From assembly GCF_024397915.1 (NCBI RefSeq), contig NZ_CP073347.1, positions 930,001-994,000 of the forward strand: a stretch of DNA of 64,000 nt, in the 5' to 3' direction. Below the pieces are notes generated by a model. That model was not told the origin of the DNA. It worked only from the letters and a program-made list of their open reading frames with translations, and did not search any database. Each line of letters begins with the position of its first letter. Position 1 is the first letter of the stretch. This DNA is from Marinobacterium rhizophilum (GTDB lineage: Bacteria; Pseudomonadota; Gammaproteobacteria; Pseudomonadales; Balneatricaceae). Positions 43,854 to 52,243 of the stretch are shown in pieces. The translations under genes were made by a program, and so were the position numbers.

Positions 43854-44653
43854 GTCAGATGGTAGTTGTCCGCTGTTTCAATCCAGATGTCGAAGGGCGC
43901 GTGCAGCTTGTCCCGCAGGCTGGTGGTATGCACCAGCTCTTCGTACCCCAGGAATACCCCCAGCCCTGACTGCGCCATGCTGATCGCCATGGCGACGCTG
44001 TCCACCCGGTGCTTGAGTGCGGCTGAGTCATCGATACCCAGGTTCTGGAACCAGTCCACCCACATCTTGTGGGTGCCGGATACGTCGATCAGGGGCAGAG
44101 ACAGCAGATCCATCGGTTCGTGCAGCAGCTTGGCCAGGGGCGCCGCACAGTACGCCTTGAGGCGGGGTGTCAGCAGCGGCTTGCTGACGTGGCCTGTCCA
44201 GTTCCCCCGGCCGTGCCGGATGGCAAGGTCGACGGGTTCCTTGCCAAAATCATGGTCCCAGTTGGAATGCCTGATCTCGAGCCTGAGCCAGGGGTAGCGG
44301 CTGCAGAAACTGTGAAGCCTGGGGGCCAGCCAGCCCCAGGCAAAGGCCATATTGACCTCGATAACGAGCTCGCCGCTGGAAACGGGTGAAAATATGTCGG
44401 CGGTACTGCGGCGCAGACCGTTCAGCGTACTCTGAACGACCGGCAGGTAGGACATGCCTTTATTGGTGAGGGACACGCGCCTGTGCTTGCGATTGAACAG
44501 GGGTTCGCCCAGGTGATGCTCCAGCAGACGAACCTGCTGGCTGACCGCCGATTGGGTCATGTTGAGCTCACGCGCGGCTGCACTGAAATTGAGCAGCCGC
44601 GCTGCAACTTCGAACGTTTTGAGGCAATGCAAGGGTGGGAGGCCTGATTTCAT
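43763..44653 (-). CDS. LysR-family regulator, GcvA-like
   Basis: Regulator of 296 residues. The HTH PPLHCLKTFEVAARLLNFSAAARELNMTQSAVSQQVRLLE and LFNRKHRRVSLTNKG are of the GcvA subgroup. It is divergent from the BCCT transporter, with palindromes in between, so control of that gene is likely. No Shine-Dalgarno is evident at ATG 44653. Its 3' end overlaps the sitD-like gene by 91 bases, tail to tail. Confidence 0.85.
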   Translation of the reverse strand: MKSGLPPLHCLKTFEVAARLLNFSAAARELNMTQSAVSQQVRLLEHHLGEPLFNRKHRRVSLTNKGMSYLPVVQSTLNGLRRSTADIFSPVSSGELVIEVNMAFAWGWLAPRLHSFCSRYPWLRLEIRHSNWDHDFGKEPVDLAIRHGRGNWTGHVSKPLLTPRLKAYCAAPLAKLLHEPMDLLSLPLIDVSGTHKMWVDWFQNLGIDDSAALKHRVDSVAMAISMAQSGLGVFLGYEELVHTTSLRDKLHAPFDIWIETADNYHLTYPEGRPLSRAAEAFVQWITAELTPAAERN

Positions 44654-44983
44654 ATTGATAAGCTCTGCTTATTATTATTGCCAAAATAAGTTGTTAGAAT
44701 AACTTTTCAATGCAACCTAGCATAGGTTTTTGGGTGGAATTGCCGTAGGGTGCTGGCCTCGATGGCAGTGATCTTATGGAGAGTGGGCACGATAAATGCT
44801 TGGTAATTCCAGGCAAGGAACGCAGGGGGGACAGCGCCTGTTTCAAGCACCCGACTGCGTGCCAGCAAACAGGGGCCCGCAGCGGGACCGAACCCCTGGC
44901 AGGCAAGGGCGTGAATAAAAACGGCAGGCGGTCGGCCTGTCCGTGCTGCACATAATAAAACAATGAGGAAGTGAGGTGAGTGA
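44654..44983. promoter_or_regulatory. Divergent LysR/BCCT region with two palindromes
   Basis: Two likely LysR sites lie close to the regulator: AAGTT-N8-AACTT (44688-44705) and AACCTA-GCA-TAGGTT (44714-44728), a perfect 15-bp palindrome. The remaining 250 bases toward the BCCT start contain no gene. AGGAAG/GAGGTGAG precedes the transporter. Confidence 0.5.
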
Positions 44984-46717
44984 ATGTTAAGAGCTGAACA
45001 GCTAGACGCTCTTATAGAGCAGCGAGGGGTGTTGAAGGGGTTGAATTCGACACTTGGCATCACGGCAATAGCCATGATCGTGTTCTTTATTTTATACGCG
45101 GTGCTGCTGGGCCAGACCGCCAGTGAGCAGTTCCTGGGCATGAAGTCCTGGATAGAGGGGACACTGGGCTGGTACTACGTGCTGATCATGTTCTCGACCT
45201 TTGTGGTGTGCATGTATGTCATGTGCTCCCGGGTAGGCAGGATCCGCCTGGGGCGGGATGATGACCGGCCCGAGTTCAGCAACTTCGCGTGGTTTTCAAT
45301 GCTGTTTGGCTGCGGTACCGGGGCGGGCATGCTGTTCTTCTCGATGTCCGAGCCGATGATCCACTTTGCCAGCGGCTGGAGCGGCGGCAATCCCTTCCTC
45401 AGCGCAGACGTCAAGGCGGCGACAGCGGCCTTCTTCGAGGCCAAGCAGCTGGCGCTGAGTGCCGGTCTGCTGCCGGGGGACGAAGGCTTTCCGGTACCTG
45501 ACAGCCGTGTCGCCGAAGCGGCCGCCGGCGGGCTCAAGCTGACCATTTTCCACTGGGGCACCGTGGCCTGGGCCATGTATGGCATCGTCGGGCTGTCGCT
45601 GGCCTACTTTTCGTTCCGCAAAGGCCTGCCACTCTCGATGCGATCCGCGCTTTACCCGCTGATTGGCAACAGGATCTACGGACCGATCGGGCACACGGTC
45701 GACATCCTGACCGTGTTCGGCACCATTTTCGGCATCGCCACGACCCTGGGGCTGGGTGTTGAACAGATCGGTTCCGGCCTGATTTCGCTGGGCCTACTGG
45801 AAGAAAAATCCCAGACCGTGACAGTCGTGTCCATCGTGCTGATCAGTGCCATCGCCACGGCCTCCGCCACCAGTGGTGTGGCCCGCGGCATCAAGGTGCT
45901 GTCGACCTTCAATACCTGGATTTGCATTGGCATACTGGCGTATTTCCTGCTGGCCAGTAACAGCAACTATATGATCTCCAGCACGGTCACGGCCCTGGGC
46001 GATTACGTTTCAGACGCAGTGTCCATGTCTCTGTGGACGGCGCGCAGTCCGGAAGAGCGGGTCTGGCAGGGTGGCTGGACGATCTTCTACTGGGGCTGGT
46101 GGATTGCCTGGGCCGGGTTTGTCGGCATGTTTATCGCCCGTATTTCCCGTGGCAGAACCATCAGGGAGTTCATGCTGGGTGTGATGGTCATACCTTCAGC
46201 GGTTGCGCTGCTCTGGTTCGGTGTCATTGGTTCGGCCGGGATTTACGAATCCCTCTATGGCGCCGACATGCAGATCTATAACGCCGCCGTGAACAACTGG
46301 GACTATGCCGGCACAATCTTCCGTTCCTTCGAGGTATTGACGCCTGGCCCCATGGCGACGGTGGCCAAGGTGGCGGCGCTGGTTGTGGTGGTGATTTTCT
46401 TTGTGACCTCTGCCGATTCCGGCACCCTGGTGCTGGGACGGCTGCTGTCCTTTGGCCGCCGGCCGCCGGTGCAGCAGCGCATTCTGTGGGGCATGGTACT
46501 GGGGGCTGTAACCCTGGTGGTACTGCTGCTCGGTGGCGACCAGGCACTCAAATCCCTGCAGGCCGCGTCGATCGCAGGTGCCCTGCCGTTCAGCTTTGTT
46601 CTGATCGCGATGATGGTCGGCTTGCTGAAATCGCTGCGCAAGGATGGAGAAAGCGTGATCGACAACGAAGAGCACGTTAAGCGGCTGATCGAGCGGGAAA
46701 TCCGCGACCTGTCATAG
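44984..46717 (+). CDS. BCCT-family betaine/carnitine/choline transporter
   Basis: Inner-membrane carrier of 577 residues with 12 predicted helices. The family signature GGWTIFYWGWWIAWAGFVGMFIARISRGRTI (about residues 362-392) contains the aromatic-box tryptophans for trimethylammonium groups. CGTGAGMLFFSMSEPMIHF is the unwound helix region. A short acidic/basic C-terminal tail makes it a metabolic rather than strongly osmosensing type. Uptake of carnitine, butyrobetaine or glycine betaine fits the neighbouring oxygenase and aldehyde dehydrogenase. Regulated probably by the divergent LysR protein; ends at a strong terminator. Confidence 0.88.
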   Translation: MLRAEQLDALIEQRGVLKGLNSTLGITAIAMIVFFILYAVLLGQTASEQFLGMKSWIEGTLGWYYVLIMFSTFVVCMYVMCSRVGRIRLGRDDDRPEFSNFAWFSMLFGCGTGAGMLFFSMSEPMIHFASGWSGGNPFLSADVKAATAAFFEAKQLALSAGLLPGDEGFPVPDSRVAEAAAGGLKLTIFHWGTVAWAMYGIVGLSLAYFSFRKGLPLSMRSALYPLIGNRIYGPIGHTVDILTVFGTIFGIATTLGLGVEQIGSGLISLGLLEEKSQTVTVVSIVLISAIATASATSGVARGIKVLSTFNTWICIGILAYFLLASNSNYMISSTVTALGDYVSDAVSMSLWTARSPEERVWQGGWTIFYWGWWIAWAGFVGMFIARISRGRTIREFMLGVMVIPSAVALLWFGVIGSAGIYESLYGADMQIYNAAVNNWDYAGTIFRSFEVLTPGPMATVAKVAALVVVVIFFVTSADSGTLVLGRLLSFGRRPPVQQRILWGMVLGAVTLVVLLLGGDQALKSLQAASIAGALPFSFVLIAMMVGLLKSLRKDGESVIDNEEHVKRLIEREIRDLS

Positions 46718-46752
46718 GTCAGATCAGCGCACCTGCTCTGGCATAACCCAAG

Positions 46753-46790
46753 GGAAAGCCCCTGCATGATTTGCAGGGGCTTTCCTGTTC
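46753..46790 (+). terminator. Rho-independent terminator after the BCCT gene
   Basis: A 14-bp perfect stem, GGAAAGCCCCTGCA with its complement (46753-46766 and 46772-46785), and a 5-base loop lie 35 bases past the stop. The stem itself includes CTTTCC and is followed by TGTTCTC. Confidence 0.75.
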
Positions 46791-46907
46791 TCGGGGGCCG
46801 GCAATCACGCCGGACAGGGGGTGGTTCACGCGGCGCGGGCTTTACTGCGCGTGGGTGAATGCCCGACCTGCTCGGCTATCCATCGGCTCTAGTCTTCGGA
46901 GATGTAG

Positions 46908-47801
46908 ATGAATATTGCCCAGATTGAAACATTTCTCGATGTGGCCAACAGTCAGAATTTCAACCGCTCGGCGGAGAACCTGTCGGTGACCCAGTCGGCG
47001 GTGAGTACGCGTATCAGGGCGCTGGAAGAGACCCTGGGGGTGACGCTCTTTACGCGGGGGCGTTTCGGTGCCGAGCTGACAAGCTCGGGAGCCAAGTTCC
47101 GGCAGTATGCGTTGCAGATCAGCGATGTGTGGCGCCAGGCGCGCGAGGAGCTGTCGCTGCCCCGTGGCTACGAGGGGGTGTTGCGCCTGGGCACCCAGTT
47201 CAGTATCTGGGAGAAGTTCGTCAATAGCTGGATCATCTGGATGAGCGAACGCTACCCCAGTATTGCGCTTCACGTTGAGGCCGACTATTCGATCTCCATG
47301 ATGGAGCAGATCGTGCAACGGATGCTGGATATCGCCGTGATGTACCAGCCGCGCATATTGCTGGATATCGAGATCACCAAGCTGTTTGACGATGTCTTTG
47401 TGCTTGTCTCGACCGAGCCCTGTGACCTGGCGGGGCTGGATCGTGACAAGTATGTCTATATCGACTGGTGCCTGGGGTTTCGCCACGCCCATGCCCAGGT
47501 GGTGCCTGAACTCAGGGCGCGCAGGCTGACCATGGGGCTGGGCACCATGGCCATCGACTATCTCAATACCAAGGGCGGCTCTGTTTACCTGCCGGCCTGG
47601 CGTGCCCGCAAGCTGATCGATGACGGTGGCTTCTTTCGTGTTAAGGGGGCGCCCGAAATTCTGCAGCCGGTCTATGCCGTCTATCGCAAGGAAGCATCGC
47701 GCAGCGAGATCTACGAAGGGGCCATTGAGAGCCTGCGGGCTTTTGCCCCGAGCTACAGCGAAATGATGGCCTCATGCCTGTCGGCCCCCGAAGGATTGTG
47801 A
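46908..47801 (+). CDS. LysR-family transcriptional regulator
   Basis: Regulator of 297 residues. HTH: MNIAQIETFLDVANSQNFNRSAENLSVTQSAVSTRIRALEE. The effector domain has TQFSIWEKFVNSWIIWM and a long C-terminal lobe. CGGAGATG precedes ATG 46908. It is upstream of and codirectional with the amidohydrolase/Rieske/reductase genes, 275 bases away, with a LysR-type palindrome in the gap. It is therefore the probable regulator of those genes. Confidence 0.84.
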   Translation: MNIAQIETFLDVANSQNFNRSAENLSVTQSAVSTRIRALEETLGVTLFTRGRFGAELTSSGAKFRQYALQISDVWRQAREELSLPRGYEGVLRLGTQFSIWEKFVNSWIIWMSERYPSIALHVEADYSISMMEQIVQRMLDIAVMYQPRILLDIEITKLFDDVFVLVSTEPCDLAGLDRDKYVYIDWCLGFRHAHAQVVPELRARRLTMGLGTMAIDYLNTKGGSVYLPAWRARKLIDDGGFFRVKGAPEILQPVYAVYRKEASRSEIYEGAIESLRAFAPSYSEMMASCLSAPEGL

Positions 47802-47967
47802 GGCCTGCTACCGCCTGAACTCTGGTGCTTGTGGTGGGCAGGCCGCCAGACGGCCCCCCTTTTCTGCCTTGCCATGACAGTGGCGCTCGCCATTAATTTT
47901 TAGCTCTGGTCTGCGGCTGTTGATAGGGCCGCGCCCGCGGCATGGATAAATCTGCGGGTAAATTAAC

Positions 47968-47984
47968 AATCTGAATATTAGATT
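47968..47984 (+). promoter_or_regulatory. LysR-type palindrome upstream of the amidohydrolase gene
   Basis: AATCT-GAATATT-AGATT (47968-47984) is a 5-bp-arm inverted repeat with the T-N11-A pattern, 93 bases before the amidohydrolase start in an AT-rich stretch. The rest of 47802-48076 contains no gene. Confidence 0.5.
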
Positions 47985-48076
47985 ATATGGATAAAAATAA
48001 AGCGTTTTTTTTATTAAACCAGCTCCGCTAGTATCTCTTTCGCGGTACAACAATAACGCCTGCACGGAGATACATC

Positions 48077-49159
48077 ATGATCATCGACGTCGACTGCCAC
48101 AATTACTGGAGCTCGGCCGAAGTCCTGCTTCCTTATATGGATCCGTTCTTCAAGGATTATTTTATTCGGGGTGAGCAACCCGGCCCAAGAGGTGCATTTC
48201 CCCACGCACATCGGCCCTGGTTACATCCCGAAGGATTCAAGCGGGCGGATATTAATCCGGTCAGTGAAGATGATAATTACGCCATTATGAAAGCCAAGCA
48301 CCTGGATCATTACGGTATTGATTATGCGATCCTCACCGGCGATGAAGCGCTGGAAGCTTCAACCCTGGCGAACCCTTATTATGCGGCGGCGCTGGTGCGG
48401 GCTTACAACGATTATCAGGTTGAAGAATGGCTGCCACGGGATGATCGCTTGGTCGGCAGTATTGTCATTGCCCCCCAGGACCCGCAACTGGCGGCGCAGG
48501 AAATTCGCCGCCTGGGGCAGAACCCGCGCATGGTGCAGGTTCTGGCGTCACACGGTGCCAGCCGTCCCTACGGAGACCCGTTCTACCACCCGATATACGA
48601 GGCCTGTGCGGAGATGGGACTGCCCTTTGCCATCCACCTTGGCGGGCAGGGCGGAATTAATTCGAACCCCATTGGTGCCGGCCCCACAACGTTCTTCTGG
48701 GAAACCCACGCCATTCTGCCCCAGAGTGCAATGACCCATGTCGCCAGCATGATTGCACAGGGCGTATTTGAAAAATGGCCACAGCTGTATTTTGTCGTTA
48801 TTGAATGCGGTGTGGCCTGGGTGCCCAGCGTATTGTGGCGCCTGGATGCCAATTATAAGGCACTGCGCAAGGAAACGCCCTGGCTAAAACGTTTGCCCAG
48901 CGAGTATTTCAAGGATCATATTCGTTTCACGACCCAGCCACTGGAACGTCCTGATAACCTGCAGCATCTTTGGTCTCTGCTCGAGGCCATGGATGGAAAG
49001 AATACGCTGATGTACGCATCGGATTATCCGCACTGGGATTATGACGATCTCAACAGCCTGCATATTCCGCCTGAATGGCGTCAAAATATTCTGGGTGATA
49101 ATGCCATGCAGGTTTTCAAGCGCCTGCAAGCGCTTGATGCTGCCAAAAAAGCTGCCTGA
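48077..49159 (+). CDS. Amidohydrolase-2 family metal-dependent hydrolase/decarboxylase
   Basis: TIM-barrel protein of 360 residues of the ACMSD/gamma-resorcylate-decarboxylase-like family. Metal ligands are suggested by MIIDVDCHNYW at the start, FAIHLGGQGG (His) in the middle and ASDYPHWDYDD (Asp) near the end. The usual HxH at the start is replaced by DCHN, as in several members of this group. They hydrolyse or decarboxylate ring compounds and amides. GGAGATAC precedes ATG 48077. First gene of a set with a Rieske ferredoxin 15 bases downstream. The substrate is unknown. Confidence 0.72.
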   Translation: MIIDVDCHNYWSSAEVLLPYMDPFFKDYFIRGEQPGPRGAFPHAHRPWLHPEGFKRADINPVSEDDNYAIMKAKHLDHYGIDYAILTGDEALEASTLANPYYAAALVRAYNDYQVEEWLPRDDRLVGSIVIAPQDPQLAAQEIRRLGQNPRMVQVLASHGASRPYGDPFYHPIYEACAEMGLPFAIHLGGQGGINSNPIGAGPTTFFWETHAILPQSAMTHVASMIAQGVFEKWPQLYFVVIECGVAWVPSVLWRLDANYKALRKETPWLKRLPSEYFKDHIRFTTQPLERPDNLQHLWSLLEAMDGKNTLMYASDYPHWDYDDLNSLHIPPEWRQNILGDNAMQVFKRLQALDAAKKAA

Positions 49160-49174
49160 CGGAGATCGATACCC

Positions 49175-49531
49175 ATGTCTGAGAATAAAATCATCGCCTG
49201 CAAAACCCATGAAGTGGCTCCAGGGCAGCAGAAAATCGTTCAGCTGGATCGCTTCAGTGTGGGAGTGTTCAATGTCGATGGCGAATTTCATGCCCTGCTC
49301 AATGTCTGTCCGCACAAGGGCGCTGCCCTGTGTGAAGGTCCGGTGTGCGGCACGACCGCCGCAACGGACGGGCGGGATTTCACCTATTGCAAGGACAAGG
49401 CGCTGGTGCGCTGCGCCTGGCACGGGTGGGAGTTTGATATCAAGTCAGGAGAGTTCCTGGTCGATCCCAGCATCAAGGCCAAAACGTTCGCGGTCAGCGT
49501 TGAGGGCGAGGATGTAGTGGTGCATCTGTAG
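49175..49531 (+). CDS. Rieske-type [2Fe-2S] ferredoxin
   Basis: A 118-residue single-domain Rieske protein. The ligands are CPH in NVCPHKGAALC and CAWH in RCAWHGWEF, separated by a longer than usual loop of about 35 residues (EGPVCGTTAATDGRDFTYCKD) that adds extra cysteines. It lacks a catalytic iron domain, so it is an electron carrier, not an oxygenase. CGGAG precedes ATG 49175. A strong terminator follows directly, before the reductase gene. A partner oxygenase is not in the window. Confidence 0.82.
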   Translation: MSENKIIACKTHEVAPGQQKIVQLDRFSVGVFNVDGEFHALLNVCPHKGAALCEGPVCGTTAATDGRDFTYCKDKALVRCAWHGWEFDIKSGEFLVDPSIKAKTFAVSVEGEDVVVHL

Positions 49532-49556
49532 TACCTGGTGCAAGGGTAATGACCAG

Positions 49557-49594
49557 AACCGGCGCGGGTAAGCGTTCGCCCGCGCCGGTTTTTT
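49557..49594 (+). terminator. Rho-independent terminator between Rieske and reductase genes
   Basis: A perfect 12-bp stem AACCGGCGCGGG/CCCGCGCCGGTT (49557-49568, 49579-49590) and a 10-base loop are followed by TTTTTT (49589-49594). It lies 26 bases after the Rieske stop and ends 22 bases before the reductase start. Either the reductase has its own promoter or it is expressed by partial read-through. Confidence 0.88.
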
Positions 49595-49616
49595 ATGCGA
49601 AAACGGAGATGACGCC

Positions 49617-50702
49617 ATGAATATGCCTGTTGCAATCGAGCATGCTGTGCAATGCCAGACCGGTCAGAAAACGGTCCGCTGCCTGAGAATCGTCAATGAG
49701 ACTCGGGACGTAAAAACCTTCTGGTTCGGCCTGAAGGCAGGTGAAACACTGGCTTTCAAGCCCGGCCAGTTTCTGAGCATGACCTTTGTCATTGATGGCG
49801 CGGACCAAACCCGCTGCTACTCGATATCTTCCACGCCAAACCAGCCGCGCCAGTTTTCGGTTACGGTCAAGCGGGTGCCAGGCGGCCAGGTGTCCAACTG
49901 GTTGCACGACAGCCTGGACGTCGGCACAGAGCTCAGGGTCGGGACGCCCGCAGGTCACTTCAATTGCATCGATATCCGTGCGGACAAGTGGCTGCTGTTG
50001 TCAGGCGGCAGCGGTATTACGCCTGGCATGTCGATGGTGCGCTGGATGCTGCAGGCGGGCGATTACCAGGACCTGCATTTCGTCCATAGCGCCCGCAGTC
50101 CGGAGGATATTATTTTTCACGATGAACTCTTGGGTCTTGACCGGCAATGGCCCGACTTTCGGCTGTCCGTTGTGTGCGAGCAAGCCGGTGGCGAGCATGG
50201 CTGGGGGGGTTACCGGGGCCGGCTGAACGCCGAACTGCTGAATCTGATCTGCCCCGATTTTCGCACGCGCCGCATTCTGTGCTGTGGCCCGGCACCCTAC
50301 ATGCAAGGGGTGCGCGAACTGCTGGAAACACTGGGCTACCCGATGCAGCAATACGTTGAGGAGTCGTTCGGCGGCGCTATGGTTCCACAAGCAAAGGCGC
50401 CACAAGCAGAGGCGCCAAAGCCCGCTGATCAGGTCAGCGCACCGGTCGCCATTCACTACGCCCGTTCACAGAAACAGGGACAGGGCAGCACGGAACAATC
50501 GTTACTGGATATCGCGCTGGCCAGCGGGATCTGGATAGAGTCGGCCTGTCGCAACGGTATCTGTGGCAGCTGCAAGGTGCGCAAGCTTGAGGGCAGCGTC
50601 AGCATGTCGGGAGCCATGGCGCTGGATGCCGGACAGATCAGTGAGGGTTACGTTTTGGCCTGCTGTGCCTATCCGCTGGAGGATATGACGCTGGACCTGT
50701 AG
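49617..50702 (+). CDS. Hybrid flavin/[2Fe-2S] oxygenase reductase (GbcB/CntB-like)
   Basis: Reductase of 361 residues. Order: FAD domain with RCYSISSTPNQ (about 60-70), NAD(P) domain with LLLSGGSGITPGMSMV (about 123-138), then after a repetitive hinge (PQAKAPQAEAPKPA) a plant-type ferredoxin domain with the CRNGICGSCKVRK...CCAYP cluster ligands. This layout is that of glycine betaine, carnitine (CntB) and other Rieske oxygenase reductases. It passes electrons from NADH to a ferredoxin or oxygenase. CGGAGATG precedes ATG 49617. It probably works with the Rieske protein upstream, although a terminator separates them. Confidence 0.84.
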   Translation: MNMPVAIEHAVQCQTGQKTVRCLRIVNETRDVKTFWFGLKAGETLAFKPGQFLSMTFVIDGADQTRCYSISSTPNQPRQFSVTVKRVPGGQVSNWLHDSLDVGTELRVGTPAGHFNCIDIRADKWLLLSGGSGITPGMSMVRWMLQAGDYQDLHFVHSARSPEDIIFHDELLGLDRQWPDFRLSVVCEQAGGEHGWGGYRGRLNAELLNLICPDFRTRRILCCGPAPYMQGVRELLETLGYPMQQYVEESFGGAMVPQAKAPQAEAPKPADQVSAPVAIHYARSQKQGQGSTEQSLLDIALASGIWIESACRNGICGSCKVRKLEGSVSMSGAMALDAGQISEGYVLACCAYPLEDMTLDL

Positions 50703-50759
50703 CAGCGTCCCTGGCGTCGGCCGGGCAGCGCACTGGCCCGTGCAACCCAAGGCCGCGGG

Positions 50760-52088
50760 TCACGGGTTTGCGGTTGCCGGTACCATGAAACGCTGGTCGG
50801 CATAGCGCGGTGGCCAGACCACGTGCGCCTCTCCGTTGTGCAACTGCGCCAGCGGGAAGAAAAAGCCTTCCATGAAACTGCCGGTAATGACTTCGTTGGG
50901 CGAGCGGGCACGGGGATGCGGCTTGCTGGAAAACTGGTAGCGGTTCCAGACGCCACGGTACGGACTGCGGTAGAGGGTGCGTATCAGGTCGTCCAGCGCC
51001 AGGCTCGAGGTGGCGTTGAGCATGCGAACTGCCATGCGGGTGTAGTCGTAGTGCAGCCCGGCCGCGGCGATGCTCGGCATATCGCTAAACAGGCTGCGGT
51101 AGCGACGCACCCACCACTGCTGCCAGAGCGCGATCGGCATGGCCGAGTCCATGGAGATAACGTAGTCCGAGCTGCTGCCGGTATAGGCGTACCAGTCCCG
51201 TGTCCAGCGCAAGCCATGTCCCAGCAACAGGGCATCCAGCTGCTGTTCGCGAAACTGGCGCACAAAGCGCGCTCCCGCCTGGATACCGGTGGTGGTCATC
51301 GCCACCAGGGAAATACCCTGCTCGCGGTAGCGCCGCAACAGCGGGGTGAAATCCGCTGCATCGAGCGCCGTCAGGTCCGGCGCTGCAACACTGAAGCCCG
51401 ATGCTCGCAGGCTGGCACTGAGCGCCTCGCTCCAGCCACGGCCATAGGCACTGTCTTCGGCCACGATGGCGGCCCGGTTGTTGACCGGGCGCCAGAGGCC
51501 CTGGTCGCGCAGGTACTGCAAGGGCTCTCCGTAACGTGCCGCCAGCAGCCCTGGGGAGGGCCAGCCCTTGAACCAGCCGCGGTACCTGGCGTAATCCTGA
51601 TTCAACCGGTCAGCGATGGCCTGGGCTTCCCCCAGGTGCCCCAGGTGCAGGATTTCGCGGGCCGCTTCAGCGTCCATCAGCGCCAGGGCGACATCGGAAT
51701 GCCAGCCTCCAACCATCAGGCTCAACGGCCCCTCGTCCATGGCTTGCTCGAATGCCGTAACGGCCGCGTCAGGGTTCGAGGCGGAATCAATCCATACCGG
51801 CTGAATATCATGCCGGCGGCCGGCCAGCAGCACCGGAATCTCGCCATCGGCACGCGCATCCATCAGCGCCATCAGGACACCGCGACGGATCTCGATCCCT
51901 GTATCCTGCGCCGGCCCATTGAAAGGCCCACAAAAGCCAATCCTCAGAATACTGGCGGCCGGGCTGTCCTCTGCGCGGGCCACCCCGCCCAGCAGGGCAC
52001 CCAGGCCCAGCACGGAGCTGTGCAGAAATTGCCTGCGTGTGACGCAGGAAGCATTCACAGGACGGTGCGGCTTGCGCGTTGATGACAT
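50760..52088 (-). CDS. Tat-exported ABC transporter substrate-binding protein (type 1, Leu/amide family)
   Basis: Periplasmic-binding-fold protein of 442 residues. The leader reads TRRQFLHSSVLGLGALLGG, a twin-arginine signal, so it is probably exported folded. The mature part starts near AEDSPAASILRIGFCGPFNGPAQDTG and follows the branched-chain amino acid/amide (LivJ/UrtA) fold, with ALMVGGWHSDV in place of a classical binding loop. No permease or ATPase is adjacent. It may be a lone sensor or part of an alcohol-dehydrogenase-associated set; these proteins sometimes serve as receptors. GGAGGGC precedes ATG 52088; it is divergent from the adenylate cyclase. Confidence 0.72.
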   Translation of the reverse strand: MSSTRKPHRPVNASCVTRRQFLHSSVLGLGALLGGVARAEDSPAASILRIGFCGPFNGPAQDTGIEIRRGVLMALMDARADGEIPVLLAGRRHDIQPVWIDSASNPDAAVTAFEQAMDEGPLSLMVGGWHSDVALALMDAEAAREILHLGHLGEAQAIADRLNQDYARYRGWFKGWPSPGLLAARYGEPLQYLRDQGLWRPVNNRAAIVAEDSAYGRGWSEALSASLRASGFSVAAPDLTALDAADFTPLLRRYREQGISLVAMTTTGIQAGARFVRQFREQQLDALLLGHGLRWTRDWYAYTGSSSDYVISMDSAMPIALWQQWWVRRYRSLFSDMPSIAAAGLHYDYTRMAVRMLNATSSLALDDLIRTLYRSPYRGVWNRYQFSSKPHPRARSPNEVITGSFMEGFFFPLAQLHNGEAHVVWPPRYADQRFMVPATANP

Positions 52089-52243
52089 GAGTGCCCTCCG
52101 GTAGCTGCTCATCTACTCCTTAGCCTAGTTCAGCGCCGCGCTCAAAAGCCGCTAATCTTCACTCAGGGGCGCCTGAATCTTGCCAGGCACCAGCGCGGGT
52201 CGGCGCTTGAGCCGCCTGACGGGCCCATAACTGGAAAAAGCCA

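Noticed and set aside
50823..52082. 419-codon plus-strand frame opposite the substrate-binding protein
   Set aside because: The minus strand shows a Tat signal and periplasmic-binding fold. The plus frame has no motif and no ribosome-binding site.
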